Shown: in pieces, positions 8,505 to 20,326 of the stretch
Position numbering within the stretch: position 1 is the stretch's first letter
Layout: each line of letters opens with the position of its first letter
Assembly (NCBI RefSeq): GCF_016429195.1
Contig: NZ_JAELUF010000009.1
Location: forward strand, 1-56,504
Origin: Brevundimonas sp. ASV9
GTDB taxonomy: Bacteria; Pseudomonadota; Alphaproteobacteria; Caulobacterales; Caulobacteraceae
Direction: 5' to 3'
Length of the DNA stretch: 56,504 bases
Notes under the pieces: generated by a model
What the model was told of the DNA's origin: nothing
Database searches by the model: none
The model's input: the letters and a program-made list of their open reading frames with translations, nothing else
Made by a program: the position numbers and the translations under genes

Positions 8505-9020
8505 ATGGATCGCGCTCAAAAAGCCGAGTCTATCGAATCGCTCAAGGGCGTTTTCGCCGACGCCGGCAGCGTGGTCGTGACCCACAACCTGGGTCTGACC
8601 GTTGCGGAAATGGAAGATCTGCGTGGCCGTCTTCGTAAAGAAGGCGGCGCGTTCAAGGTGGTCAAGAACCGCCTGGCGCTGAAGGCGCTCGAAGCCGAGG
8701 AAGGCAGCGACTACCACAACCTGTTCAAGGGTCCCGTGGGCATCGCCTATTCCGAGAACCCCGGTACGGCCGCCAAGGTCGCCACCGAGTTCGCCAAGGC
8801 CAACGATCGCTTCAAGATCGTCGGCGGCTTCATGGGCTCGACCATCGTCGACCAAAAGGGCGTGGACGCACTGTCCAAGCTCCCGACGCTCGACGAGGTT
8901 CGCGGTCAACTCATCGGCCTGCTCAACGCGCCTGCGACCCGTATCGCCGGCGTGCTGCAAGCACCCGCCGGTCAGCTGGCTCGCGTGTTCAACGCCTACG
9001 CCACCAAGGAAGCCGCGTAA
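8505..9020 (+). CDS. rplJ: 50S ribosomal protein L10
   Basis: A 171-residue L10, which anchors the L7/L12 dimers to the ribosomal stalk base. Family segments are VVVTHNLGLTVAEMEDLRGRLRKEG, KVVKNRLALKAL, LFKGPVGIAYS and, near the end, LIGLLNAPATRIAGVLQAPAGQLARV, the region before the L12-binding helix. The start ATG 8505 follows GGAGACCGCA. rplL follows after 62 bases and both form one transcription unit. In most bacteria rplA lies directly upstream; here an unrelated block of about 3.85 kb comes between. Confidence 0.97.
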   Translation: MDRAQKAESIESLKGVFADAGSVVVTHNLGLTVAEMEDLRGRLRKEGGAFKVVKNRLALKALEAEEGSDYHNLFKGPVGIAYSENPGTAAKVATEFAKANDRFKIVGGFMGSTIVDQKGVDALSKLPTLDEVRGQLIGLLNAPATRIAGVLQAPAGQLARVFNAYATKEAA

Positions 9021-9082
9021 GCGGCCCAGCCTTTCATCTCTGCATCACTCTCTAAAACCAATCCTCCGAAGGAAAACTGACA

Positions 9083-9466
9083 ATGGCTGACCTCGCCAAG
9101 ATCGTCGAAGACCTGTCCGCTCTGACCGTCCTCGAAGCTGCTGAACTCTCCAAGCTGCTGGAAGAAAAGTGGGGCGTCAGCGCCGCTGCTCCGGTCGCCA
9201 TGGCTGCTCCGGCCGCCGGCGGCGGCGCTCCGGCTGAAGCTGCCGAAGAGCAAACCGAATTCACCGTCGTCCTGGTCGACGGCGGCGACAAGAAGATCAA
9301 CGTGATCAAGGAAGTCCGCGGCGTCCGTTCGGACCTGGGTCTGAAGGAAGCCAAGGACCTGGTCGAAGGCGCTCCGCAGAACGTCGTCGAGAACGTCTCC
9401 AAGCAACAAGCCGACGAAGTCGCCAAGAAGCTGACGGAAGCCGGCGCCAAGGTCCAGATCAAGTAA
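9083..9466 (+). CDS. rplL: 50S ribosomal protein L7/L12
   Basis: A 127-residue L7/L12, the multi-copy stalk protein that recruits translation GTPases. It shows the N-terminal dimerisation helices ([27 protein letters not shown]), an alanine/glycine-rich hinge at about 33-54, and the C-terminal factor-binding domain with [34 protein letters not shown] and [13 protein letters not shown]. The length is normal. The start is preceded by GAAGGAAA. A terminator follows at about 9503 and the next gene is on the other strand, so rpoB is not part of this operon in the window. Confidence 0.98.
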   Translation: MADLAKIVEDLSALTVLEAAELSKLLEEKWGVSAAAPVAMAAPAAGGGAPAEAAEEQTEFTVVLVDGGDKKINVIKEVRGVRSDLGLKEAKDLVEGAPQNVVENVSKQQADEVAKKLTEAGAKVQIK

Positions 9467-9502
9467 GATCTGACTTTCGGCATTTGCTGAAGATCGGAAG
9501 GG

Positions 9503-9531
9503 CCCGGCGGGAAACCGCCGGGTCTTTTTTG
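9503..9531 (+). terminator. Terminator of rplJ-rplL
   Basis: A stem CCCGGCGG/CCGCCGGG with GAAA tetraloop is followed by TCTTTTTT, 36 bases after the rplL stop. A strong intrinsic terminator here shows that the operon ends after rplL instead of running into rpoBC. Confidence 0.93.
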
Positions 9532-9589
9532 TTGGCCTATCGCGCGGAGCGCTGCTTGAGGCCGGGCGCTGCTGTGGGGCGTGGAGCGC

Positions 9590-10507
9590 TCAGCGCTGCG
9601 GGCGGGTGCGGGCGGCGAAGAAGGCCCACAGGGCGTCGTTGTCGGCGACCCAGCTGTGGCCGCCGCCTGAGGTGATGCGGCCCACCACGTCCGCGCCGTC
9701 GCGGCAGGCGGCGTAGCCCTCTTCATAAACCTTGTCGGCGATCCAGCGGGTGTCGCGCACCTGGGTGCAGCCGTTCAGCTGGGCCCAGCGCTGTTCGGCG
9801 GCATGCATGGTGTAGCTCCAATAGCCTGAGCCGCCGCCCTGGATCGGATTGGTCGTGTCGGCGTCGCCGGCGAAGGCGATGACCGGCATGGGGCGCGGAG
9901 GGCGGCAGGTGGCGGTATCCGGCTCCTGCGGGCGGTCCTTTCGGGGATTGCCGGCGCGCAAGCCGACGACCGGAGCGATGGCGGCGAAACGGTCGGCGGC
10001 GACGCAACCCAGCCAGGACGCCATCCGCCCGCCGCCCGACAGGCCCGTCGCATAGACGCGGCCGTCATCGACGCAGCCCTGGTCGGCCAGATAATCGATG
10101 GCTCCCGTCAGATAGGCGACATCGTCCGCATCGCCGGGACCGGGGACTGCGCCGGTGACGGTCGGCACGCCGGGGATGTTCCAGACGAAACCTTGATCGA
10201 TCGGAATGCCGGCGTCGGGCGCGGCGACGATGAAGCCGTGCCGATCCGCCGCCTCAGCCAGGCCCGAAGACGCCAGCATCTTCTCTCCCGTGCCGCCGCT
10301 GCCGTGCAGCAGGAAGACCAGAGGCGCCGGCTTTGCGGGGTCAAAACCGATGGGCAGGTGGATTCGCATCATGCGTCCGCTGCGGCCGATGGCGAGGGCC
10401 TGGGTCGCGCCCGCCTGTCCGATGTTGCAGGGGCCGGCCGCGTGGGCCGACGGGCTGAAGATCATCAGGCCCATCAGGGCGGCGAACAAACCGAACCAAG
10501 GCTTCAT
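9590..10507 (-). CDS. Secreted PHB-depolymerase-family esterase
   Basis: A 305-residue alpha/beta hydrolase of the polyhydroxybutyrate depolymerase/feruloyl-esterase-like (LpqC) group. A signal peptide (MKPWFGLFAALMGLMIF, cleaved after about AHA at residue 23) comes first. The oxyanion region is FLLHGSGGTGEKM (about 66-77), the nucleophile elbow GLSGGG places the serine at residue 157, and GGGHSW near the C-terminus supplies the catalytic histidine. Several cysteines suggest disulfides. The start ATG 10507 was chosen because the signal peptide begins there; a longer frame reaching 10621 would overlap the divergent gene's leader. The natural ester substrate is unknown. Confidence 0.85.
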   Translation of the reverse strand: MKPWFGLFAALMGLMIFSPSAHAAGPCNIGQAGATQALAIGRSGRMMRIHLPIGFDPAKPAPLVFLLHGSGGTGEKMLASSGLAEAADRHGFIVAAPDAGIPIDQGFVWNIPGVPTVTGAVPGPGDADDVAYLTGAIDYLADQGCVDDGRVYATGLSGGGRMASWLGCVAADRFAAIAPVVGLRAGNPRKDRPQEPDTATCRPPRPMPVIAFAGDADTTNPIQGGGSGYWSYTMHAAEQRWAQLNGCTQVRDTRWIADKVYEEGYAACRDGADVVGRITSGGGHSWVADNDALWAFFAARTRPQR

Positions 10508-10626
10508 GCGACGTCGTCTCCGCTGATCGAGGTCGGCAGGGTGGGGTGTTTTCGGCATCGAGGCCAGTCTTGAGCGGCGCCGTGCGGCTTCCCATCTGTG
10601 GACACCCCAAGACGGAGCCATCCCCT

Positions 10627-11304
10627 ATGAAAATTCTGTTGGTGCTGACGTCGCACGATCAACTCGGCGACACGGGCAAGAAGACCGGCTTCTGGCTGGA
10701 AGAACTGGCGGCGCCCTATTACGCGCTGAAGGATGCGGGCGCGGAGATCGTGCTGGCCTCGCCCAAGGGCGGTCAGCCGCCGCTGGACCCCAAGAGCGAC
10801 GACCCCGACGCCCAGACCGACGATACGCGCCGGTTCAAGGCCGACCCCGAAGCTCAGGCCGCCCTGGCCTCGACCGTCGTCCTGTCGTCGGTGAAGGCCG
10901 AGGATTTCGACGCCGTCTTCTATCCCGGCGGACACGGACCGCTGTGGGACCTGGCGAACGACGCCGACTCCATCGCCCTGATCGAGGCCTTCGCCAAGGC
11001 GGACAAGCCGACCGGCTTCGTCTGTCATGCGCCCGGCGTGCTGAAGTCTGTGAACGGGCCGGATGGCAAGCCGCTGGTCAACGGCCGTAAGGTGACCGGC
11101 TTCACCAACTCCGAAGAGGAGGCTGTGGGCCTGACCGACGTGGTGCCGTTCCTGGTCGAGAACGTGCTGACCGCCAACGGCGGCGACTATTCCAAGGGGC
11201 CGGACTGGGGCTCCTATGTGCTGACCGACGGCAAGCTGGTGACCGGGCAGAACCCCGGCTCGTCGCACGCGGCGGCCGAGGCGTTGCTGAAGCTGTTGAA
11301 GTAA
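10627..11304 (+). CDS. DJ-1/PfpI-family protein (type 1 glutamine amidotransferase-like)
   Basis: A 225-residue protein of the DJ-1/PfpI superfamily, Hsp31-like branch. Members are chaperones, glyoxalase III or deglycase-type enzymes. The nucleophile elbow FVCHAPG gives Cys133 and His134. The upstream VFYPGGHGPLWDL (98-109) and the ETGFWLEE-like segment GFWLEELAAPYYAL (21-34) are typical. Glu18 of the usual triad region is replaced by the stretch GDTGKKTGFW. The start ATG 10627 gives the standard N-terminus KILLVLTSHD. It is divergent from the esterase gene with a gap of about 120 bases. It most likely acts on methylglyoxal or damaged proteins; the exact activity is not provable from sequence. 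Confidence 0.88.
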   Translation: MKILLVLTSHDQLGDTGKKTGFWLEELAAPYYALKDAGAEIVLASPKGGQPPLDPKSDDPDAQTDDTRRFKADPEAQAALASTVVLSSVKAEDFDAVFYPGGHGPLWDLANDADSIALIEAFAKADKPTGFVCHAPGVLKSVNGPDGKPLVNGRKVTGFTNSEEEAVGLTDVVPFLVENVLTANGGDYSKGPDWGSYVLTDGKLVTGQNPGSSHAAAEALLKLLK

Positions 11305-11307
11305 GGG

Positions 11308-11343
11308 GCGTGTCTCCTCCCCGCACTGCGGGGAGGAGACGCC
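11308..11343. terminator. Long intergenic inverted repeat, probable bidirectional terminator
   Basis: Two 14-base perfectly complementary arms (GTCTCCTCCCCGCA at 11312-11325 and its complement at 11327-11340) lie between converging genes. There is no T run, so it may act as a weak terminator or an mRNA-stabilising hairpin. Confidence 0.6.
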
Positions 11344-11344
11344 T

Positions 11345-13321
11345 TCAGCGCCGGCGGGGCGCGAGGATGTCGGACAGGCGATCCGGCTCGCCTTCGATCC
11401 GTTCCAGCCGCGGGTAGCGCAGGCCGTCGTGGTAGGCGAAGGCCACCGTGCGAAAGCGATCGCCGGATTTCAGCAATAGTTCGATCGGGGCGTCGGTCCC
11501 TTTCGCCGCCGTGACGGCGTCGCGCAGGACCTCGGCCGAGCCGGCCTTGCCGTTGACGGCGACCAGGCTCCAGCCGGCGCCGAGGCCTTGCTCGAAGGCG
11601 GGCCCGCCCCAGCGGATGTTGGTCAGCTTGTCGCCCGACAGGGTGAAGCCCAGCGAATACTGAAAGTCGTTGGCCCAGCCGCTCTGGACCGACTTCTCCG
11701 CCGCCGAGGGCGTGTCGGTGTAGGTCAGTCGCCAGCCGCCACGCTCGATCCCGGCCAACGGCGCCCGGGCGTCGGGACCGACGGCGTCCAGACGGGTGCG
11801 CAGGAAGGCGGCCCAGTCGTGGGGATAGACCGCATTCAGGGCCGCGACGACATCTTCGAAGGTGTAGCCCTGAGGCGCCCATTCGCCGTCGTCGTGACCG
11901 AAGAAGCCTTTGGCGAAATCATCCAGCGACTTGCGGCCGTTGGTGCCCTCGCGGATCAGGGTGTCGGCGTCCAGCCAGACCAGCAGGCTTTCGCGGTAGT
12001 AGTCGCCGGTGCCGCGCATCCATGAGGTGAACTGGCCCGGCACGCGATAGCCCAGCAGATTGTGATTGTTGGTGTCCTGCAAGGCGCGCCACTGGCGACC
12101 CGGCTGGTTGTCATAGAAGGCGGCGACGCTGGCGAGGGTGGCCAGAGCCACGTCCTTGGAATGCAGGCCCGAACGGGCGGCCAGCACGTCGCCCCAGTAT
12201 TCGGTCTGACCTTCATAAACCCACAGCAGGGTGTTCTGGGTCGGAACGTTGTGGTTGGCGGTCAGTTCGTCCGCCGGACGCATGAACTTGCCGTTCCAGG
12301 AGTGGGTGTATTCGTGCGGCAGCAGGCCCCGGTCGCCGGCGGTCTTGGTCCAGTTGGTGAAGAAGTCGGGCGCGCCGGTGTTCTCGGACGAGCGATGATG
12401 CTCCAGCCCGATGCCGCCCATCTGATCGGTCAGGGCGAACAGGAATTCGTAGTTGTCGAAGTGGCGGGCGCCGAACAGGCGGTCGGCCTGCTGGACCATG
12501 TTCTCGAATAGTTTCAGCTGGTCGTCGGTGGCGGCCAGACCCTTGGCTTCGTCGGCCAGGATGTTCAGGTGGACGTGCTCACCACTGGGGTCGATATCCA
12601 CGCGGCGATAATGGGCGCCGGCGAAGATGGGGCTGTCGATCAGGGTGTAGAGGTCGGTCGGGGCGAAGGTCGCCACGTCGCCGTCCTGAGACGCCGTGGT
12701 CAGGGCGGTGCCGTATTTCCAGCCGGCGGGCAGGACCACCGAGGGGGCGACCTGGATCTGGCGGCTGAAATAGCCGGCCGGATAGAGGATGGCCTTTTCC
12801 CACTGCAGATTGACCATGGCCGGGGTCATCAGCACGCGCCAGTTGGAGGCGTCGGGTTGAGTCAGCTGCTGGAACTGCACCTCAATGCTGGTCACGCCCG
12901 CCGGAATGTCGAGGTGGAAGGCGTAAGGGTCCAGCGTGTCGCGCAGCCACTCGATGCGTCGGCCGTCGGCGGTGACGGTCAGGCCGGCCAACAGCTGGAT
13001 CGGGCCGGTGGCGGCGTGGTTGCCGGGCAGGAACTTGGGATAGAGCAGCGTCAGCGGGCCAGGACCGGCGACCGGTATGGTCTGGCTGACGCGGATGATG
13101 CGGCGGTCCAGGTCGGTGATGTCGGCGCGGTACTGGATCACGCCCGGATAGGGCTTGTCTTGCGGCGCCGGGATGACCGGCTGGGCGCGGGGCAGGGCCA
13201 GCGGCGCCTGGGTCGCATCGATGACGACCGGAGTGGACTGGAAACTCTGGGCCAGAACTGGCGAAGCGGCGGCCGTCATCAGAACGGCGAGGCAGGCGGC
13301 GGTCAGGCGGGTACGCGGCAT
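11345..13321 (-). CDS. M61-family metallopeptidase (glycyl aminopeptidase type)
   Basis: A 658-residue secreted peptidase. A signal peptide (about 1-25, ending SPVLAQ) is followed by an N-terminal beta domain of the M61 type. The metal site HEYTH lies at 336-340, with a likely third ligand Glu370 in YEGQTEYWGD. The family motif GGIGLEHHRSS is at about 302-312. The C-terminal part contains a PDZ domain (GFTLSGDKLTNIRWGGPAFEQGLGAGWSLVAVNG). M61 enzymes cleave N-terminal glycine or alanine residues or act as endopeptidases in the periplasm. It lies convergent to the DJ-1 gene and 104 bases downstream of ppx-side sequence, probably as a single gene. Confidence 0.92.
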   Translation of the reverse strand: MPRTRLTAACLAVLMTAAASPVLAQSFQSTPVVIDATQAPLALPRAQPVIPAPQDKPYPGVIQYRADITDLDRRIIRVSQTIPVAGPGPLTLLYPKFLPGNHAATGPIQLLAGLTVTADGRRIEWLRDTLDPYAFHLDIPAGVTSIEVQFQQLTQPDASNWRVLMTPAMVNLQWEKAILYPAGYFSRQIQVAPSVVLPAGWKYGTALTTASQDGDVATFAPTDLYTLIDSPIFAGAHYRRVDIDPSGEHVHLNILADEAKGLAATDDQLKLFENMVQQADRLFGARHFDNYEFLFALTDQMGGIGLEHHRSSENTGAPDFFTNWTKTAGDRGLLPHEYTHSWNGKFMRPADELTANHNVPTQNTLLWVYEGQTEYWGDVLAARSGLHSKDVALATLASVAAFYDNQPGRQWRALQDTNNHNLLGYRVPGQFTSWMRGTGDYYRESLLVWLDADTLIREGTNGRKSLDDFAKGFFGHDDGEWAPQGYTFEDVVAALNAVYPHDWAAFLRTRLDAVGPDARAPLAGIERGGWRLTYTDTPSAAEKSVQSGWANDFQYSLGFTLSGDKLTNIRWGGPAFEQGLGAGWSLVAVNGKAGSAEVLRDAVTAAKGTDAPIELLLKSGDRFRTVAFAYHDGLRYPRLERIEGEPDRLSDILAPRRR

Positions 13322-13425
13322 TCGGTCATCCGGTTCGGCGAAGGAGCCGCACCGTCGGGGGCGAGGGGCGATGCGTCAAGCGCGGCGTTGTGTCTCCTCC
13401 CCTTGATGGAGCAGCAGAGGGTGTC

Positions 13426-14912
13426 CTAAATCTTCAGCCCCAGGTCCATCGCCTCGGCGAGGGCCTTGGCGCGCTTCTTGGTCTGTTCGCCCAGGAGGAC
13501 GTCGGCGTAGCCTTCGGTCGCGGTCAGGCGCAGGTCGCCGCCTTTGACCTTGGCGGTGGCGTTGGCCATCAGCTGGGGCGAGCGCCCGGACAGATCGCAG
13601 GCAAGACGGATAGCCAGGCCGATGGCGCGGGCGCGCTTGGCGGCGGCGGCGTCGAGCAGGCGGTCGATGACCTCGGGCTGCGGCGTGGCGGGCGCGCCGC
13701 CGTAGCGAGCGTTCATCGCGCTGGCCAAAAAGGCGCGTTCCGTGTGGCTGATGCCGGCGACGGGCGCGCGCAGCACCTGGTCGAAGACAAGCTCCAGCCG
13801 GTGATCTGGGTGCAATCGGGCGCCCAAGTCCGCCAGACGGCAGGCGGCGCTGACCAGCACAGCGTCGCGTTTCTCGCCAAACACCTCGGGCAGGGCGACG
13901 ACGATTTCGGAAATCCAGCCGTTCAGCGCGCCGGGCAGGGCGGGAGCCACACCCTGGCGACCGCCCAGGGCGGTGCAGCCGGCCAGCAGCGGATCGGCCG
14001 TGCGCGTCGCCTCGTCCAGCGTCTCGAACAGCAGGCCTTCGCGCACGCCCCAGGCCGACATCTCAATCTGTTTGAGACCGAGATGTTTGATCAACGCCTC
14101 AAGCACCAGGCCGGCGTAAGGCAGGGTCTCGGCGCGCTTCTTCGATACGCCGGGCAGTTTGGCTAGGCTGGCCGCCGACTGCTGCGCCACCAGACGCGCG
14201 GTCTCCAACGCCTCCTCGGCCGACATCTGATACTGATGCACGACCTTCAGCGGATAGGATTTCAGGCCCATCTGCACCTGAGCCAGGGTCCGCCAGGCGC
14301 CGCCCACGGCGTAGAGGCGCTCGCTCTTGAACTGGCCTGCGACCGGTTTCAGGGCCTGATCGATACGGGCCTTGATGCGGTCGGCGTCGAAGGCCTTGCC
14401 GTCAGCCAGAGCAAACGGACCCAGCGGCAGTGTCAGGCCGTTCTCGACGCCGTCTCCGTTCAGCCGGGTCAGCTCAAGACTGGAGCCGCCCATGTCGGCC
14501 GAGACGCCGTGAGCCAGGGGGGCGCCAGCCAAAACGCCCATGGCCGCGTATTTGGCCTCTTCCTCACCCGACAGGACGCGGATCTGGAGGCCGGTTTCGG
14601 CGGCGACCCGTTCACAGAACTCCGGCCCGTCCAGGGCTTCGCGCACGGCGGCGGTGGCGGCGATCAGGGTCGCGTCAGGCCGCACGCCTTCCAGCACGGC
14701 GGCGAAACGGCGCAGCGCCGTCATCGCCATGACCACGCCCTCGGGCGACAGTTTGCGTGTCGTCGGCAGGTCGCGGCCCAGGCCGGCCAGAACCTTCTCA
14801 TTATAGACGGTCCAGATCGCACGGCCTTCCAGCCGGTAAAGAACCAGGCGAACCGAGTTCGAACCGATGTCGATCGCGGCGATGTCGCGGTCGGTAAGCG
14901 TGATGTCGGGCA

Positions 14913-14913
<1 letters not shown>
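13426..14913 (-). CDS. ppx: Ppx/GppA-family exopolyphosphatase
   Basis: A 495-residue member of the ASKHA-fold Ppx/GppA family, which releases phosphate from polyphosphate or hydrolyses pppGpp. Motifs: the phosphate-1 loop AAIDIGSNSVRLVLYR (about 13-28), the second loop SADMGGSSLELTRL (about 140-153), and a C-terminal HD-like helical domain with VLVSAACRLADLGARLHPDH. The start ATG overlaps the ppk stop by one base (TGATG), so the two are translationally coupled. Synthesis and breakdown of polyphosphate are thus encoded together. The choice between exopolyphosphatase and pppGpp phosphatase cannot be made from sequence, but the ppk link favours the former. Confidence 0.92.
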
Positions 14914-17129
<2,216 letters not shown>

Positions 17130-17189
17130 GAACCGGTTCTCGCGCGCGTGTGTGACGGCCGCAAGCGGGCGCCGAGAAAATGTCGCGGG

Positions 17190-17870
17190 TCAGTCGGTGG
17201 CGGCGTCCATGGCGTCCAGCACTTGGCGAGCCAGGACGCGAGTGACCGGGCGGTGCAGGGCGTCCAGACGTTCGACCACCGCGGCGGCGGTCTCGGCCGA
17301 GCGGTCCAGGCGGCGCACCAGATAGTCGATCACGTCGTCGGACGGGGTGATGCTGCGTTCGGCGAAACGGGCGCGCAGTATGGCCGACAGGACCGCGTCG
17401 TCGGGCGCGGCGATGGCGACGGCGCGCACGGCGTCCAGCCGCGAACGCAGATCGGGCAGATCGACCGACCACTGACGCGGGGCCGAACGCGACACCAGCA
17501 GCAGGGCGCCGCCGCCGGAGTTGGCGAGATTGATCAGGTGAAACAGGCTTTCGTCGTCGGCGTCCGCCGCGCGGTCCAGCAGGACCGGCCGGCCTTCCAG
17601 CTCAAGCGGATCGATCAAGGCGGCCTCGGCGCCGTTCAACGGCACGGCGCCGACCCGCTCGGCCCAGTCGGCGGCGAGGCGGCTCTTGCCCGATCCTGGG
17701 GGGCCGTGCAGCGCCAGCACCGCGCCCACGCCATCGGGCCAGCGGGCCAGAACGCGCACGGCCTCGGCGTTGCTGTCGGAGGTCACGAAGGCCTCGCCCG
17801 CAACCGGCCGCTCCAGCGGCAGACGCAGCTGGTCGGTCGTCGTCGGGGGCAGGGCGCTCAGCGCGGACAT
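17190..17870 (-). CDS. hdaA: DnaA-related regulatory inactivator HdaA
   Basis: A 226-residue DnaA-like AAA+ protein. It has the N-terminal sliding-clamp-binding motif QLRLPL (residues 14-19) and a Walker A GPPGSGKS (56-63). The Walker B region is short and acidic (RPVLLDRAADADDES), a further motif is GALLLVSRSAPRQW, and an arginine-rich C-terminal helical lid holds FAERSITPSDDVIDYLVRRLDRSAETAAAVVERLDAL. With the beta clamp, HdaA promotes ATP hydrolysis by DnaA and prevents over-initiation of replication. It lacks the DNA-binding domain of DnaA, as expected. It heads the hdaA-ppk-ppx cluster, 60 bases before ppk. Confidence 0.9.
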   Translation of the reverse strand: MSALSALPPTTTDQLRLPLERPVAGEAFVTSDSNAEAVRVLARWPDGVGAVLALHGPPGSGKSRLAADWAERVGAVPLNGAEAALIDPLELEGRPVLLDRAADADDESLFHLINLANSGGGALLLVSRSAPRQWSVDLPDLRSRLDAVRAVAIAAPDDAVLSAILRARFAERSITPSDDVIDYLVRRLDRSAETAAAVVERLDALHRPVTRVLARQVLDAMDAATD

Positions 17871-17955
17871 GCGCCTGTCATAGCAGAGGCCGGCGTTAAC
17901 CGCGTCAGGCCCGCTCTGTTGGTTCCGGGGAGCGAACCGCGCCCCTGTGGATGAA

Positions 17956-18243
17956 TCAGGCGAATTCGGCCAGGGCCGGGTTCAGCTTGCCGGCCTTGAA
18001 CTCGGTCACCGTGTAATCGGCCAGGCCGTGAACCTGGAACGGATCGTCCTTCAGCAGGGTCTCCAGCTCTTGCTTGGTCCCGCCGCTGCGCACCACCAGG
18101 ATGCCGCCGGTGCGCGGCACCATCGGCCCGGCGGCGATGATCAGGCCGCTGGCGACATGCTGATCCAGCCACGCGCGATGCTCGACCGTCCGCGCCTCGA
18201 TGGCTTCGATGGGCTGGGTGTAGGTGATGGTGACGATGAACAT
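17956..18243 (-). CDS. YciI-family protein
   Basis: A 95-residue YciI-like protein with a ferredoxin-like fold. It begins MFIVTITYTQPIEAIEA and has RTVEHRAWLDQHVASGLIIAAGPMVPRTGG, which holds the conserved histidine-aspartate region (H22, D28) and the glycine-rich turn. It ends in DDPFQVHGLADYTVTEFK, typical of the family. The role of YciI proteins is mostly unknown; some have been linked to dehalogenation or small-molecule conversion. The start ATG 18243 gives the family N-terminus. It is divergent from aspS, with a 165-base shared upstream region. Confidence 0.88.
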   Translation of the reverse strand: MFIVTITYTQPIEAIEARTVEHRAWLDQHVASGLIIAAGPMVPRTGGILVVRSGGTKQELETLLKDDPFQVHGLADYTVTEFKAGKLNPALAEFA

Positions 18244-18408
18244 GGCGGCCTCGGGCGGGATGGAAGCGTCAGATATCATGCGCGGCGGCAGGCTTTGCAA
18301 CGGCTGAAACCTTGACTTTCCGGGGCGATGATGCGCCCTACGCCGCTTCGATTTCGGGCGCCGACGGCGTCGGATTCCACCGCCCAGAGACTCCAGACGG
18401 TTCGTTTC

Positions 18409-20241
18409 ATGCACGCCTATCGCTCTCACACCTGCGGCGCTCTGCGCGCCTCCGACGCCGGTTCCGCTGTTCGCCTGTCGGGCTGGGTTCACCGCAAGCG
18501 CGACCACGGCGGTCTGCTGTTCATCGACCTGCGCGATCACTACGGCCTGACGCAGCTGGTTCTGCACCCCGAGACGCCGGGCTTCGCCGCCGTGGAGCGT
18601 CTGCGCGCCGAGAGCGTGATCAAGGTCGATGGCGAAGTGGTCGCCCGCGACGCCTCCGTGGTGAACCCCAACCTGCCGACCGGCGAGGTCGAGGTGCGCG
18701 TCCAGGGCGTCGAGGTGCTGTCCGAAGCCGCCGAACTGCCGATGCCGGTCTTTGGGGATCAGGAATATCCCGAGGATATCCGCCTGGCCAACCGCTTCCT
18801 GGATCTGCGCCGCGAGCGACTGCACAAGAACATCGTGCTGCGCTCCAAGGTGATTTCCTCGATCCGCCGCCGCATGGTCGACCAAGGCTTCCTGGAGTAT
18901 CAGACGCCGATCCTGACGGCCTCGTCGCCGGAAGGCGCGCGCGACTTCCTGGTGCCGTCGCGACTGCATCCGGGCAAGTTCTATGCGCTGCCCCAGGCGC
19001 CGCAGCAGTTCAAACAGCTGCTCATGGTGTCGGGCTTCGACCGCTACTTCCAGATCGCGCCCTGCTTCCGCGACGAAGACCTGCGCGCCGACCGTTCGCT
19101 GGAGTTCTATCAGCTCGACGTCGAGATGAGCTTCGTGACGCAGGAAGACGTCTTCGCCGCCATCGAGCCGCTGATGCACGGCGTGTTCGAGGAGTTCGGC
19201 GAGGGCAAGCCGGTCTCGGCCATCGACGGCGTCCACACCTTCACCAACGACTTCGGCGAGACGTTCGAACACAATGGCTTCGAGCGCTTGACCTACGCCC
19301 AGTCGATGGCCTGGTACGGTTCGGACAAGCCGGACCTGCGCAACCCGATCAAGATGCAGGTGGTGTCGGATCATTTCCGCGACGGCGGCTTCGGCCTGTT
19401 CGCCAAGATCCTGGGCGCGGACGACAAGAACGCCGTCTGGGCCATTCCGGCGCCCACGGGCGGTTCGCGCGCCTTCTGCGACCGCATGAACAGCTGGGCG
19501 CAGGGCGAGGGCCAGCCGGGCCTGGGTTATATCTTCTGGTCCGAGGATCAGGGCGCCTGGGGCGGCCCGATCGCCAAGAACCTGGGTCAGGAACCGACCG
19601 AGGCCCTGATGTCGTCGCTGGGTCTGGGGCAGGGCGACGCCGCCTTCTTCGTCGCCGGCCTGCCTGCGACCTTCGCCAAGTTCGCCGGCCTGGCCCGCAC
19701 CCGCGTGGGCACGGAGCTGAAGCTGGTGGACGAAGACCAGTTCAAGTTCTGCTGGATCGTCGACTTCCCCATGTTCGAATGGTCGGAGGAAGAGAAGAAG
19801 GTCGACTTCAGCCACAACCCCTTCTCCATGCCGCAGGGCGGGCTGGAGGCCCTGGAGAATCAGGACCCGCTGACCATCCGCGCCTATCAGTACGACATCG
19901 TCTGCAACGGCTATGAGCTATGCTCGGGCGCGATCCGGAACCACAAGGCCGAGATCATGCTGAAGGCGTTCGAGATCGCCGGCTATGACGCCTCGGTGGT
20001 CGAGGAGCAGTTCGGCGGCATGCTGAACGCTTTCCGCTTCGGCGCGCCGCCGCACGGTGGTCTGGCCCCCGGCATCGACCGCATCGTCATGCTGCTGGCC
20101 GGCGAGACGGCCATCCGCGAGGTTATCGCCTTCCCGCTGAACCAGCAGGGCGAGGATCTGCTGATGAACGCCCCGACCGAGGCCGAGGAGCGCCAGCTGA
20201 AGGATGTCCACATCCGCGCGGCCCTGCCGATCAAGGTGTGA
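18409..20241 (+). CDS. aspS: Aspartate--tRNA ligase
   Basis: A 610-residue bacterial-type AspRS. The N-terminal OB-fold anticodon-binding domain spans about 1-110 ([26 protein letters not shown]). Class II motif 1 lies around [20 protein letters not shown], motif 2 is [24 protein letters not shown], the bacterial GAD insertion is in the middle (about 290-420) and motif 3 is [15 protein letters not shown] near the end. The start ATG 18409 ([10 protein letters not shown]) gives the usual N-terminus; the frame is open further upstream without family similarity. Alphaproteobacterial AspRS is often non-discriminating, also charging tRNA-Asn; this is an inference here. Confidence 0.96.
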   Translation: MHAYRSHTCGALRASDAGSAVRLSGWVHRKRDHGGLLFIDLRDHYGLTQLVLHPETPGFAAVERLRAESVIKVDGEVVARDASVVNPNLPTGEVEVRVQGVEVLSEAAELPMPVFGDQEYPEDIRLANRFLDLRRERLHKNIVLRSKVISSIRRRMVDQGFLEYQTPILTASSPEGARDFLVPSRLHPGKFYALPQAPQQFKQLLMVSGFDRYFQIAPCFRDEDLRADRSLEFYQLDVEMSFVTQEDVFAAIEPLMHGVFEEFGEGKPVSAIDGVHTFTNDFGETFEHNGFERLTYAQSMAWYGSDKPDLRNPIKMQVVSDHFRDGGFGLFAKILGADDKNAVWAIPAPTGGSRAFCDRMNSWAQGEGQPGLGYIFWSEDQGAWGGPIAKNLGQEPTEALMSSLGLGQGDAAFFVAGLPATFAKFAGLARTRVGTELKLVDEDQFKFCWIVDFPMFEWSEEEKKVDFSHNPFSMPQGGLEALENQDPLTIRAYQYDIVCNGYELCSGAIRNHKAEIMLKAFEIAGYDASVVEEQFGGMLNAFRFGAPPHGGLAPGIDRIVMLLAGETAIREVIAFPLNQQGEDLLMNAPTEAEERQLKDVHIRAALPIKV

Positions 20242-20278
20242 TCGGCGAGGTCTGATCGGATGGCATTGAGGGATGGGG

Positions 20279-20312
20279 AAAAAGGGGGACGCCGCGAAGC
20301 GTCCCCCTTTTC
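20279..20312. terminator. Bidirectional terminator between aspS and a pentapeptide gene
   Basis: A perfect stem AAAAGGGGGACGC/GCGTCCCCCTTTT with loop CGCGAA. It supplies a T-rich end in both directions and lies between converging genes. Confidence 0.92.
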
Positions 20313-20326
20313 AACTCGGACGATAC

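Noticed and set aside
11311-13402. Repeated TGTCTCCTCCCC flanking the M61 peptidase gene
   Set aside because: The 12-base string occurs at 11311 and 13391 in the same orientation. It lacks longer identity or target-site features of a mobile element, so it is most likely a common GC-rich intergenic hairpin fragment.
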